Assembly (NCBI RefSeq): GCF_003048905.1
Contig: NZ_PIRO01000001.1
Location: 434,001 to 498,000, forward strand
Source: Campylobacter concisus
GTDB taxonomy: Bacteria; Campylobacterota; Campylobacteria; Campylobacterales; Campylobacteraceae
Length of the DNA stretch: 64,000 nucleotides
Direction of reading: 5' to 3'
The number at the start of each line of letters is the position of its first letter. Position 1 is the stretch's first letter. This document shows positions 46,535 to 55,248 of the stretch, in pieces. A program made the position numbers and the translations under genes. Below the pieces are notes generated by a model, which saw only the letters and a program-made list of their open reading frames with translations, ran no database searches and was not told the DNA's origin.

Positions 46535-47385
46535 GGCTTATTTTTAGAGGGATTTTGGGAATTTTTAAATTTATCAATAACTACTTTAAGGCGCTTATAT
46601 TTTTGCTCATCTTATTTTTTATATTCGCGCCAGATGACAAGATGAAAGAGCCAAATTTAGCCCGCATAGACATCACCGGCACGATAATGGACACAAGCGA
46701 AATTTTAGATGCGCTAGAAAAAGCAAGGCTTGATAGCAACATCAAAGGCGTGCTACTCTACATCGATAGTCCAGGCGGCGAGCTAAGTCCTAGCGTGGAG
46801 CTAGCCATGGCGGTCAAGCGACTAAAAGAGAGCAAAAAAGTACTCGCATACGCAGCTGGAAACATGGCAAGCGGCAGCTACTACGCTGGCGTAAATGCTG
46901 ATACTATCGTCGCAAACCCAGGTGCTTTTATAGGCTCGATCGGCGTCATCATACAAGGGGCAAACATCGAAAATTTAGCCAAAAATTTAGGCGTGAGCGA
47001 GCAGGTGGTGAAGGCTGGCGAGTTTAAAGAGGCTGGCACCTTTATGAGGAGCTGGAGCAAGCAAGAGCGTGAGAGCTTACAAGGGCTCGTAAATGACGCT
47101 TACATGCTCTTTGTAAGTGACGTGGCGAAGGCTAGAAATTTAGATATCAATAAAAAAGACGAGTGGGCAAACGCAAGAGTGTTTTTAGCTCACAATGCCC
47201 TAAAGATGGGGCTAATTGACAGCCTTGGTAGCTACATAGACGCTCAAAACGAGCTAGCTAAAATGAGCCTCGTAGATGAGCCCATCTGGCAAGAAAAACC
47301 GCAGATCGAAAAGATAATGGAGAAATTTACAAAGCAGGGCATAAACTCGCTTTTTAACGCATTTTTCGAGACAAAGCTTAGATAA
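46522..47385 (+). CDS. sppA: signal peptide peptidase SppA
   Basis: 287 residues, the short 36-kDa form. One N-terminal membrane helix (YFKALIFLLILFFIFAP), then the ClpP-like S49 domain: LLYIDSPGGELSPS, the nucleophile serine in NMASGSYYAG (near residue 118) and the catalytic lysine in VVKAGEFKEAG. It digests released signal peptides in the membrane. The start is TTG at 46522 overlapping the previous gene. No other start fits. Confidence 0.92.
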   Translation: MQILRLIFRGILGIFKFINNYFKALIFLLILFFIFAPDDKMKEPNLARIDITGTIMDTSEILDALEKARLDSNIKGVLLYIDSPGGELSPSVELAMAVKRLKESKKVLAYAAGNMASGSYYAGVNADTIVANPGAFIGSIGVIIQGANIENLAKNLGVSEQVVKAGEFKEAGTFMRSWSKQERESLQGLVNDAYMLFVSDVAKARNLDINKKDEWANARVFLAHNALKMGLIDSLGSYIDAQNELAKMSLVDEPIWQEKPQIEKIMEKFTKQGINSLFNAFFETKLR

Positions 47386-47453
47386 TTTTTCAAAAATTTA
47401 TAAATTTAAGCATCAAACAATAGGCTAAAAGAGTTTTAAATAAATTCTTTTAG

Positions 47454-48344
47454 TCAAGTCAAATGCCAAAATTTTGCAATATTTTTTAGCTTAAACTCAT
47501 AAAGTAGATTTTGGATTTTGTCTGCTGATTTTATATCTAAACCAAGATCATTTGCTAATATTTTGTAATAAATTTGCGGGCTATCTTTTAGATTAATTGG
47601 CGGTGATTTTGAGCTTTTTGAGAGCTTTTTGCCATCTTTTAAAAGTAGCTTATGATGAATAAAACTAGCATTATAAAAGTTAAGATTTAGCCTTTTTGCA
47701 AGGTATCTTTGAGCTAGCGTGCAAGCCTTTAGATCCTCGCCTCTAACAACCAAATTTACGCCCATATCTTCATCATCTATCACACTTGCAAAGTTGTAAG
47801 CCGGAGTAAAATCTTTTTTGTAAATCACAAAATCGCCCATTTGCTCTGCCACAAGCTTACCAAGAGGGTCGCCCTCATCTACGCTTAGTCTAATGGCGGT
47901 CTTATCTTTTATAAATTTTAAATTTTTATTTTTACAAATTTTAGTATAAATGCCGTTTATGTAGGCATTTTTTGTAGTTCTAGAACACTCGCAGATATAA
48001 ATTTCTTTAAGCTTTTTTAGCGCGCTTTCATATCTTTGAGACCTCGTTTTAAAGCTAAAATTACACTCAAAGTCACTTACATTAATTGGACCTTTGTCGT
48101 AATCAATTTCCAAAAATTCTAAAACATCAAAGATATTTTGAACAAATTCTTGCCGGCATCTACCAAGGTCATAGTCATCGATACGTAAGTGCAAAACGCC
48201 ACTTACCGAACGTGTCAAGAGATAAGTTAGGATGAAGTTATAAGCATTGCCAGCATGCAAAAATCCACTAGGCGTAGGAGCTATGCGGGATGCTATGCCA
48301 CCATTTGGTGGCAAATAGTCATTAATCCCTTGGTCTGGCCTCAT
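47454..48344 (-). CDS. gluQ: glutamyl-Q tRNA(Asp) synthetase-like protein
   Basis: 296 residues, a class I GluRS catalytic core without anticodon-binding domain. HIGH-like motif RIAPTPSGFLHAGN, zinc-type CECSR, RGEDLKAC, and KLSKSS. Free-standing GluRS cores of this size are GluQ enzymes that attach Glu to queuosine in tRNA-Asp, which fits the queC fragment at the left end. A divergent GltX paralogue is the alternative. The start overlaps the RRM gene stop by 23 bases. The start ATG could also be another in-frame codon inside. Confidence 0.75.
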   Translation of the reverse strand: MRPDQGINDYLPPNGGIASRIAPTPSGFLHAGNAYNFILTYLLTRSVSGVLHLRIDDYDLGRCRQEFVQNIFDVLEFLEIDYDKGPINVSDFECNFSFKTRSQRYESALKKLKEIYICECSRTTKNAYINGIYTKICKNKNLKFIKDKTAIRLSVDEGDPLGKLVAEQMGDFVIYKKDFTPAYNFASVIDDEDMGVNLVVRGEDLKACTLAQRYLAKRLNLNFYNASFIHHKLLLKDGKKLSKSSKSPPINLKDSPQIYYKILANDLGLDIKSADKIQNLLYEFKLKNIAKFWHLT

Positions 48345-48567
48345 TTACCCTTAAAGTACGTCCGCCTAGTTCTTTTTCATTTAGTGCGTCTATAGCTTTT
48401 TGTCCCTCATTTGCATCGTCCATTTCAACAAAGCCAAAGCCTTTTGAGCGATCAGTTTCTCTATCTTTTACTATTTTTGCTCGCCTTACTTCACCAAATT
48501 GTGCAAAGGCTTCCTTCAATTCTGCCTCTGTCGTTCTATACGACAAATTTCCTACATAAATATTCAC
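48322..48567 (-). CDS. RRM-type RNA-binding protein
   Basis: 81 residues, a single RNA recognition motif with RNP2 IYVGNLSYR and RNP1 KGFGFVEM. No glycine-rich tail. Such single-RRM proteins are common in epsilonproteobacteria and bind RNA nonspecifically or at unknown targets. The ribosome site is AAGGAAT and the leader is AT-rich. Confidence 0.92.
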   Translation of the reverse strand: MNIYVGNLSYRTTEAELKEAFAQFGEVRRAKIVKDRETDRSKGFGFVEMDDANEGQKAIDALNEKELGGRTLRVNEARPRD

Positions 48568-48790
48568 AGGAGTATTCCTTAAAAAAATTACCGATTTATT
48601 CGGTTAGTGTGATAATAGCTAATTTTCGTCAAAAAGATGTAAAAAATCAAAAATTTATTATATTTTTTTGAAAAATATTCTTAAAAGCTACAAGCTCGTA
48701 TATATAGAACTTTTATAACTATCACTAAACAAAATCTAATCTTAAGTTTAAAAAGAATAATTAAATAAAAAATTATTTTATCTTTATAAG
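48568..48790. other. AT-rich spacer between the RRM and DJ-1 genes
   Basis: 223 bases. Apart from the promoter region of the RRM gene I see no gene, strong hairpin or repeat. Confidence 0.4.
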
Positions 48791-49342
48791 CTATTTATAA
48801 AGTAAATCATTCTTTACTTTAAGATACGCTTCATCGCCAAGTAAATTTTTAACTATAAAAAGTGCAAATTCTATTGAAAAAGCAGGACCTTTTGCTGTAA
48901 TAATATTTTGATCCCTCAATACACTCTTGCCGTTATCATAACCACTTTTATCACTTCTTACATTTTCTTCAAATCCTGGATAACAAACAAAATGATCTTT
49001 TAGCACACCAGCACTCTCAAGTACCATAGGAGCAGCACAAATGGCACAAATAAGCTTATTGCTTTTATCAAAATTTTGCAAAATTGCTTTGAGTCTTGTA
49101 TCGTTTGCTAGATTGCTAGCTCCTGGAAGTCCACCAGGAAGGACGATCGCATCGTAGTCTAGCTCTTTCATCTCGCGAAGTGTCACATCGGCTTTTACAC
49201 TTATATTGTGACATCCTTTGATGTTTACGTCATTTAGCCCAACAATAGAAGCTATCGCTCCAGCTCTACGTAAAACATCAACAGAAGTTAGTGCTTCTAT
49301 CTCCTCAAATCCTTCAGCTAAAATCACAGCAACTTTTTTCAT
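48791..49342 (-). CDS. DJ-1/ThiJ/PfpI family protein
   Basis: 183 residues. The nucleophile elbow AICAAPMVL carries the conserved Cys near residue 104 and VILAEGFEEIEA the partner Glu. YajL-like members protect against thiol and carbonyl stress; the true function is debated. The ribosome site is AAAGGAT. It is transcribed divergently from the selenoprotein gene at 49427. Confidence 0.9.
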   Translation of the reverse strand: MKKVAVILAEGFEEIEALTSVDVLRRAGAIASIVGLNDVNIKGCHNISVKADVTLREMKELDYDAIVLPGGLPGASNLANDTRLKAILQNFDKSNKLICAICAAPMVLESAGVLKDHFVCYPGFEENVRSDKSGYDNGKSVLRDQNIITAKGPAFSIEFALFIVKNLLGDEAYLKVKNDLLYK

Positions 49343-49390
49343 AAATTTATCCTTTCAAGTAATATGTTTTATTTGTTAAGTAAAATTCTA

Positions 49391-49396
49391 TATAAT
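49391..49396 (+). promoter_or_regulatory. -10 box for the SelW-like gene
   Basis: TATAAT, 31 bases before the start codon, with an AAGAAAGGA ribosome site between. Confidence 0.6.
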
Positions 49397-49426
49397 GTTG
49401 GCTTATTTCACAAGAAAGGACAGAGC

Positions 49427-49684
49427 ATGCAAGTAAAAATTATTTACTGCAACTCTTGAAACTATCGTCCGGTAGCTTCTCGTGTAGAAGATGAAATAAA
49501 AGCGAACTTTAGTGATGCAAGAGTCGAAAAGGTTATAGGTGATGGTGGAAATTTCATCGTCGAGGTTAATGGAGATGTTATATTTTCTAAGAAAGATCGC
49601 ATCGGAAATGATGAAGCGAGATTTCCTCACGGTGAAGAGATCACAACTCTTATAAACAAATATCTTAAAGAAAAGTCGGCTTAA
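49427..49684 (+). CDS. SelW/Rdx-family selenoprotein with in-frame TGA
   Basis: 85 residues when the TGA at 49457-49459 is read as selenocysteine: YCNS-U-NYRPVASRVEDEI. The CxxU motif, placed near the N-terminus on the first beta strand, and the following FIVEVNG and ARFPHGEEI blocks define the Rdx (SelW/T/H) thioredoxin-like fold. The ribosome site AAGAAAGGA and a strong terminator flank it. The gene is hidden from ORF callers because the TGA truncates it to ten residues. A hairpin CTTCT/AGAAG with loop CGTGT lies 21 bases after the TGA. Function of Rdx proteins is redox-related but not settled. Confidence 0.88.
49476..49490 (+). promoter_or_regulatory. bSECIS-like hairpin of the SelW gene
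   Basis: Stem CTTCT/AGAAG, loop CGTGT with a central G, loop starting 21 bases after the TGA. This is within the range reported for bacterial SECIS elements, but it is weaker than the two fdhA hairpins. Confidence 0.5.
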
Positions 49685-49694
49685 TGCTAGCTAC

Positions 49695-49719
49695 CGAGAC
49701 GGGAAACCGTCTCGTTTTT
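49695..49719 (+). terminator. rho-independent terminator of the SelW gene
   Basis: An 8-bp stem CGAGACGG/CCGTCTCG with a GAAA tetraloop, followed by TTTTT. Confidence 0.93.
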
Positions 49720-50018
49720 CCCCTGTTTTTGACTTATGGTTCTACTATCCTAATATAAAAATTTTATAGTTAAAACATTAGCCTATTTCGCTAAGAACTT
49801 TCATTTTTTTTATATATTTTTTGATTTTTTAAAGATTTTATGAGCTGATATTTGATTTTTATAGAGTATAAAAATTTTGTGCATTCTATGCTAGTGCTAC
49901 TTGAAAATTTACAATGTATGAAATGAAGTTTTTGCTAAAGCCAATACTTTTTAAATAGTGACTTTAGCTAAGCATTAGATTTACTAAACGTAAATTTAGT
50001 AAGAAAGATTGAGCTGCT
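49720..50018. other. AT-rich gene-free spacer
   Basis: About 300 bases between the SelW terminator and the 3' end of efp. I see no coding frame, tRNA or strong hairpin. Confidence 0.5.
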
Positions 50019-50585
50019 TTATTTATTTGCTCGCTCAATATACTCGCCACGAACAGTATCCACACGGATAACTTCGCCCTCAAGTACGTGAAATGGTATC
50101 TGAACTACCGCACCACTCTCAAGAGTAGCTGGCTTTTTACCACCTTGCGTATCGCCCTTGAAATTTGGTGGAGTCTCAACTATCTTTAGCTCAACTACTT
50201 GTGGTACTTCAACGCCGATCGCATTGCCATTGTGAAATAAAATTTCAACCATCATGCCATCAATCATCCATTTTTTAACATCACCCACATCCTCATCGCT
50301 AATAGCAACTTGTTCATAAGTAACCGTATCCATAAACTGACAATATTCACCATCATCATAAAGATACTGCATCTCTTTTTCTTCAAGATGTGGTTGCTCA
50401 CATTTATCGCCTGCGTGAAAAGTCTTTTCAAGCACCTTTCCATCGATAAAAGATTTGATTTTTGCACGAACAAAAGCTGCACCCTTGCCCGGTTTAACGT
50501 GTTGATATTCTACGATTTTATAAGGAACGCCATCGATCTCGATCTTTAGCCCTTTTTTTAGATCGCCCATTGAATATGAAGCCAT
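50019..50585 (-). CDS. efp: elongation factor P
   Basis: 188 residues in three beta-barrel domains. The modification loop [12 protein letters not shown] holds the conserved lysine near residue 33, so a lysine-type (EpmA/B) or unmodified EF-P is implied. C-terminal [23 protein letters not shown] is complete. It rescues ribosomes stalled on proline runs. 19 bases separate it from serA. The ribosome site is AAAGGAT. Confidence 0.97.
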   Translation of the reverse strand: MASYSMGDLKKGLKIEIDGVPYKIVEYQHVKPGKGAAFVRAKIKSFIDGKVLEKTFHAGDKCEQPHLEEKEMQYLYDDGEYCQFMDTVTYEQVAISDEDVGDVKKWMIDGMMVEILFHNGNAIGVEVPQVVELKIVETPPNFKGDTQGGKKPATLESGAVVQIPFHVLEGEVIRVDTVRGEYIERANK

Positions 50586-50604
50586 TTTTTATCCTTTCAA
50601 AATT

Positions 50605-52182
50605 TTATATAACTGCGTATTGAGCCCAAACGCAAGCTTCAAGTGCGTTTAGCCTCTCTAACGTTTCTGCTTTTATATGTTCATCAACCAAGATGACAGC
50701 AAGTGCCATATTGTGATCATCTCTACCAAGGCGGAAGTCTGCGATATTGATCTTTTCATCAGCTAAAATTTTACTAATCTGAGCGATAACGCCTGGCACG
50801 TCATGATTTTTAAAGATGATCATCTTACCTTTTGGTTTAAAGTCAGTCTTAAAACCATTTATCGTTACGATGCGTTGCTGATTTTCACCAAATACCGTTC
50901 CACCAACGGTTACAATGCCATTTTCAGTAGTTAAGCGAACGGTGATTTTATTTTTAAAAATGCTATCTCCACCAAGGCTAGTTTCGGTCACTATTCCTTT
51001 TTCATCGCATAAAAATTTAGCATTTACGTAATTTATCGCATCACCAAGACTCTCTTTTAATGCACCAACTATGGCAAATGTTAGCATTGAATTTGCATAT
51101 TCGCTAATCTGACCGTGAGTTTCTATACGGATAGCCTTGATAACGCTTTTATTTATCTGTGCAGCAAGAAACGCCATCTTGCTTGTAAGATCGATATAAG
51201 GCTCAACAAAAGGCGGTAGATCTTCTGTTTTTATAGGTAAATTTAACGCATTTGGATAGCTTATACCGCGAGCTGCCAAGATAGCTTGTTCGACTGCCTC
51301 AACTGCGATATTTCGCTGCGATTCAAGCGTATTTGCTCCAAGGTGTGGGGTGACGCTTACATTGTTTAGATCAAGAAGTGGATGATCAGTTGCTGGCTCT
51401 CTTGTAAAAACATCAATACCAGCAAATGCTATCTTACCACTTTTTAGCCCTTCATAAAGTGCTTCTTCGTTATAAAGACCGCCTCTAGCGCAGTTTATAA
51501 GTCTTACGCCATCTTTCATTTTTGCGATCTCTTTGGCACCGATCATATTGGTTGTCTCTTTAGTCTTTGGCGTATGGATCGTGATAAAATCACATGCTAA
51601 AATATCATCAAAATTTTTAGTATAAGTACCACCCATATCTATGACTTTAGATGGGTCAATATATGGATCATAAGCGATGATCTCCATGCCAAAAGCTTTT
51701 GCGCGAATAGCTACCCTTGAGCCAATATTTCCAAAGCCGATCACACCAAGCTTTTTCTTAAAAAGCTCAACCCCATACCACTTCTCACGCTTCCAGATTC
51801 TATCTAGCTTTAGATCATTATGAGCGTATTCAAGAGATCTAGCTGAAGCTAGCATATGCGCCATTGTTAGCTCAACTGCAGCAATAGTGTTTGCAGTTGG
51901 AACGTTCATAGCTATTATGCCACGCCTTGAGCATCCTTCTATATCGACATTATCTACACCAACACCAGCTCTAACAATAGCTTTTAGTTTTTTACCAGCG
52001 TTTAAAAAGGCCTCGTTTACTTCAGTTGAGCTTCTTGTTATAGCAACATCAGCCTCGCCTAAAATTTTTAAAAGTTCATCTTTGGGAGTATTAACTGCGT
52101 CTATTACATTTATATCTTGCTCTTTTTTTAAAAGTTCAAAACCTACTGGATGTATCGCATCGCAAACAATGATAGTTTTCAT
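50605..52182 (-). CDS. serA: D-3-phosphoglycerate dehydrogenase
   Basis: 525 residues, the long form. Substrate and NAD domains: RAGVGVDNVDI, IGFGNIGSRVA, INCARGGLYNEEAL with the catalytic Arg, and HLGANTLES with the catalytic His. An intervening ASB domain and a C-terminal ACT domain (IIFKNHDVPGVIAQISKIL) for serine feedback follow. First step of serine synthesis. It overlaps the upstream gene by 4 bases. Confidence 0.96.
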   Translation of the reverse strand: MKTIIVCDAIHPVGFELLKKEQDINVIDAVNTPKDELLKILGEADVAITRSSTEVNEAFLNAGKKLKAIVRAGVGVDNVDIEGCSRRGIIAMNVPTANTIAAVELTMAHMLASARSLEYAHNDLKLDRIWKREKWYGVELFKKKLGVIGFGNIGSRVAIRAKAFGMEIIAYDPYIDPSKVIDMGGTYTKNFDDILACDFITIHTPKTKETTNMIGAKEIAKMKDGVRLINCARGGLYNEEALYEGLKSGKIAFAGIDVFTREPATDHPLLDLNNVSVTPHLGANTLESQRNIAVEAVEQAILAARGISYPNALNLPIKTEDLPPFVEPYIDLTSKMAFLAAQINKSVIKAIRIETHGQISEYANSMLTFAIVGALKESLGDAINYVNAKFLCDEKGIVTETSLGGDSIFKNKITVRLTTENGIVTVGGTVFGENQQRIVTINGFKTDFKPKGKMIIFKNHDVPGVIAQISKILADEKINIADFRLGRDDHNMALAVILVDEHIKAETLERLNALEACVWAQYAVI

Positions 52183-52661
52183 AATTTTACCTCTCTCACA
52201 CTTGAGTGGATATCATAAACTCTTAGTTCTAAAATGATATTTTGTAGAAGCTTAGAGTCTTGAGTATTTAAAAATATCTGGCTTTTTGCACCATCTTTTA
52301 CAACAGTAAAATCGACCTCACTTTTTCTTAAAGTCTGCATCAAACAAAACATTGAATAGATATCATTTTTATCTATCAAAAGCTCATATGCAGTAATCTT
52401 TGGTTTTTCTATTTTGGGTCGGTTGTATTCTATAAAAATTTCATTTACAGGCAGCACATAATCTCTTTTTTTAATAGTTGCTAGTTCACTCATCCAGTTG
52501 GTATTACTGGTTGTGTTTTTGGTTAAATTTTGCTCATTTGTGATATTTTCTTCATGTATCTGGCTGAAATTTACACTTGCAAATTTAACAAGAGAAATTC
52601 CAACCAAACCCAATATTACAAATAGCAGGACAACTACTAATAAAAGTACGCGTCTGCCCAT
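52179..52661 (-). CDS. membrane-anchored protein of unknown function
   Basis: 160 residues. One N-terminal helix (VLLLVVVLLFVILGLVGISLV, residues about 5-25), then a periplasmic domain with no recognised fold; it is polar and Asn-rich early on and ends in a short alpha-beta region. The same position between rpsA and serA is occupied in C. jejuni (Cj0892c). No function can be inferred beyond envelope location. Confidence 0.8.
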   Translation of the reverse strand: MGRRVLLLVVVLLFVILGLVGISLVKFASVNFSQIHEENITNEQNLTKNTTSNTNWMSELATIKKRDYVLPVNEIFIEYNRPKIEKPKITAYELLIDKNDIYSMFCLMQTLRKSEVDFTVVKDGAKSQIFLNTQDSKLLQNIILELRVYDIHSSVREVKL

Positions 52662-52666
52662 TTAAA

Positions 52667-54343
52667 CTAAAGTAATTGTTCTTTTATAATATCGCCGAGT
52701 GTTACTTTATCATCGTTATCATTGATCTCATTTAACACTTCACGCTCTTTTTGTTTTGCTAAACGGCGTATGCTTAGGCGAATTCTATTTTTCTTCTCAT
52801 CGATAAATGCGATAGCTGCTTCGATCTCATCACCGATCTTAAGTGTACTAACATCTACACTACCTAGATCTTCTTTGCGGATCAGCGCATCAACGTTATC
52901 GCCAAGCTCTACAAATACGCCAAAGTCTTTGATGTCGCGAATTGTTCCTTTTGCGATATCGCCTACATTAAATTTATCAGCAAATGCTTGAACTGGACTT
53001 TGTTTTAGGTCTTTTAGACTAAGTGAAACTTTTTGTTCAGCACTATCGATTTTGATGATTTTTACTTCAAGCTCGTCACCAGCTTTAAACATATCTTTGC
53101 ATTTATCGTTTCTATCCCAAGACGCGTCTTCATTATGTAGTAAGCCTTCAACGCAGCCTACTCTAACAAATGCACCAAAATTTGTGATAGTTGTCACAAC
53201 GCCTTTTACTACGTCACCTTCTTTGTGTTTTGCCTTAAACTCATCAAATGGCTTTGGAAGTAAATTTTTAAGACTCACTCTTAAGCGGTGTCCTTTTGCA
53301 TCTATCTCGATAACCTCAACATCAATCTCTTGACCTTCATTGATGTGATCTTTTGGATTTTTTATATTTTTGTCCCATGAAATTTCAGATATATGCAAAA
53401 ATCCTTCAATATCATTTCCAAGATCAACAAATGCGCCGTAAGGCTCGATATTGCTAACTGTAACTTTGATAGTGTCACCAACTTCTAGTCCATCATTTAT
53501 GATCTCTTCCCAAGGATCTGGAGTAGCTGCCTTGATAGATAAAGACAAGTGGCGCTTTTCGTTGTCATAGCTGATAACTTTAACTAAAACCTTATCACCT
53601 TCTTTATATAGCGAGCTAGGGTTTACTGGGCCTTTATAACTTATCTCACTATAATGCACAAGCCCATCGACACCGCCAACATCAACAAACATACCATAAG
53701 TTGTGATTTTTTTAACTGTGCCCTCTATAACGCTATCGTTTTCTACTATGCTTGATAGAGCTTCTTTACGCTTTTTGCGGTCGTCATCTAAAATTTTCTT
53801 TCTAGAGACAACTATGCTATTTTCCTCTTTATCAATTTTTATAACTCTTACTTTATATGTTTTACCAATTACGCCTTCAGCGTTTTTAAAGCCACTGTGA
53901 GTTTTTGGTAAGAAAAATTCCACACCATTTACATCTTGAGTTATAAAGCCACCTTTATTTTTTCCAACTACTTTTACATCGATTTCGCCAGAATTTTCAG
54001 GATCGTAAGCTTCGATGAAAGCTTTAACTTTCTCTTTTCTAAGTGCTTTTTTGTGCGACACTATAGGTCTTCCATTTCTTGATCCAGTTATTACAACTTT
54101 GATCGTATCGCCAACTTTATGCGTCAGGTTGCCGTTTGCATCAGTGATCTCAGAAACATTTAAAATGCCTTCTGACTTCTTGCCAACATCAATTAAAACC
54201 TCATCGCCATTGATACTGACGATCTTTGCGTCACTATCTTCTTCAGTCTTTTTAAAAGACTCCTCTAACATCGCAGCAAAATCGATATCTTCGATATCCT
54301 CGTCTTTTGCTTTTCCTAATTGAACACTTTTGTTCACAGCCAT
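52667..54343 (-). CDS. rpsA: 30S ribosomal protein S1
   Basis: 558 residues with six S1 OB-fold repeats. Clear repeat cores: GTVKKITTYGMFVDVGGVDGLVH, VTVSNIEPYGAFVDLG, VTTITNFGAFVRVG, TIRDIKDFGVFVELG; the first two repeats near the N-terminus are degenerate, as usual. S1 unfolds and holds mRNA on the 30S subunit. The ribosome site is AAAGGAT. Coding is AT-moderate and conserved in style. Confidence 0.96.
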   Translation of the reverse strand: MAVNKSVQLGKAKDEDIEDIDFAAMLEESFKKTEEDSDAKIVSINGDEVLIDVGKKSEGILNVSEITDANGNLTHKVGDTIKVVITGSRNGRPIVSHKKALRKEKVKAFIEAYDPENSGEIDVKVVGKNKGGFITQDVNGVEFFLPKTHSGFKNAEGVIGKTYKVRVIKIDKEENSIVVSRKKILDDDRKKRKEALSSIVENDSVIEGTVKKITTYGMFVDVGGVDGLVHYSEISYKGPVNPSSLYKEGDKVLVKVISYDNEKRHLSLSIKAATPDPWEEIINDGLEVGDTIKVTVSNIEPYGAFVDLGNDIEGFLHISEISWDKNIKNPKDHINEGQEIDVEVIEIDAKGHRLRVSLKNLLPKPFDEFKAKHKEGDVVKGVVTTITNFGAFVRVGCVEGLLHNEDASWDRNDKCKDMFKAGDELEVKIIKIDSAEQKVSLSLKDLKQSPVQAFADKFNVGDIAKGTIRDIKDFGVFVELGDNVDALIRKEDLGSVDVSTLKIGDEIEAAIAFIDEKKNRIRLSIRRLAKQKEREVLNEINDNDDKVTLGDIIKEQLL

Positions 54344-54423
54344 CTTGATCCTTTAAATTTTATTATGCCAGTAGAGGCAAATTGGCTTATTATAGTTAAT
54401 TGTGGCTTTAGCTAGGATAAATT

Positions 54424-55248
54424 TTATACTTTTTTGATTCTGTCAACGACTTTTTGTATGATCCAGTCAGGCGTACTTGCACCCGCACTTATGCCACACA
54501 AATTTTTGCCATCAAACCATGATTTTTCAAGCTCTTCTTCGCTTTCTATGAGGTAGCTATCTTCGCAGAAATTTTTAGATATTAGATAGAGTTGTTTTGT
54601 ATTTGAGCTATTTTTTCCACCAATTATTATCATCACATCGGCTCTTTTTGCCAAATTTTTAGCAGCCTCTTGGTTTTCAAATGTCGCGTTGCAGATGGTG
54701 TTAAAAACGCGTACCTCTTTTACGTGAAGCATAAGGTAGTTTGCGATTTGCATAAATTTCTCGACTTTTCTAGTCGTTTGACTAACAAGAGCGACTTTTT
54801 GCTTAAATTTAATGCCCTCTAGCTCGCTCTCTTCAAGCACGACGTAGACATTACCCTTGGCGTATGACTTCACGCCCTTTACTTCAGGGTGATGCATATC
54901 GCCATAAATCACCACATCATAGCCCTCTTCGCTCATTTTTTCACAAATTTGCTGTGGCTTTGTCACAAATGGGCAAGTTGCATCGATCACTTTTATATCG
55001 GTTTTTTTTAGCTCTGCAAGGTCATTTTTAGTGATGCCATGAGTACGGATGATCGCCTTTTTCTCATCTTTTAGCTCATCTATACCCTCAAGTGTTTTTA
55101 CATTGTAGTTTTTCTCAAGCCTGTTTATCTCTTCGTTATTATGGATGAGTGGCCCGATGGTCGCAGCATCTCCTGCATTTTCAGCAATCTTTATCGCCCT
55201 TTTTACACCAAAGCAAAATCCATAGCTACTAGCAAGCTCAATCTTCAA
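54424..55248 (-). CDS. ispH: HMB-PP reductase IspH (LytB)
   Basis: 274 residues. Last step of the MEP isoprenoid pathway, giving IPP and DMAPP. Iron-sulfur cysteines are in SYGFCFGVKRAI (Cys12), DATCPFV and NTICNATFENQ, with HGITKNDL and HHPEVKG binding substrate and GGKNSSNTKQL closing the fold. The start overlaps the aroA stop by 11 bases, so the two are coupled. Confidence 0.96.
   Translation of the reverse strand: MKIELASSYGFCFGVKRAIKIAENAGDAATIGPLIHNNEEINRLEKNYNVKTLEGIDELKDEKKAIIRTHGITKNDLAELKKTDIKVIDATCPFVTKPQQICEKMSEEGYDVVIYGDMHHPEVKGVKSYAKGNVYVVLEESELEGIKFKQKVALVSQTTRKVEKFMQIANYLMLHVKEVRVFNTICNATFENQEAAKNLAKRADVMIIIGGKNSSNTKQLYLISKNFCEDSYLIESEEELEKSWFDGKNLCGISAGASTPDWIIQKVVDRIKKV

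Noticed and set aside
49403-49630. Minus-strand frame of 75 residues
   Set aside because: It is antisense to the SelW-like selenoprotein, which explains the sequence far better: motif, ribosome site, terminator and codon pattern.
52667-54343. Tandem repeats in the coding sequence
   Set aside because: They are the six S1 domains of ribosomal protein S1, an ordinary feature.
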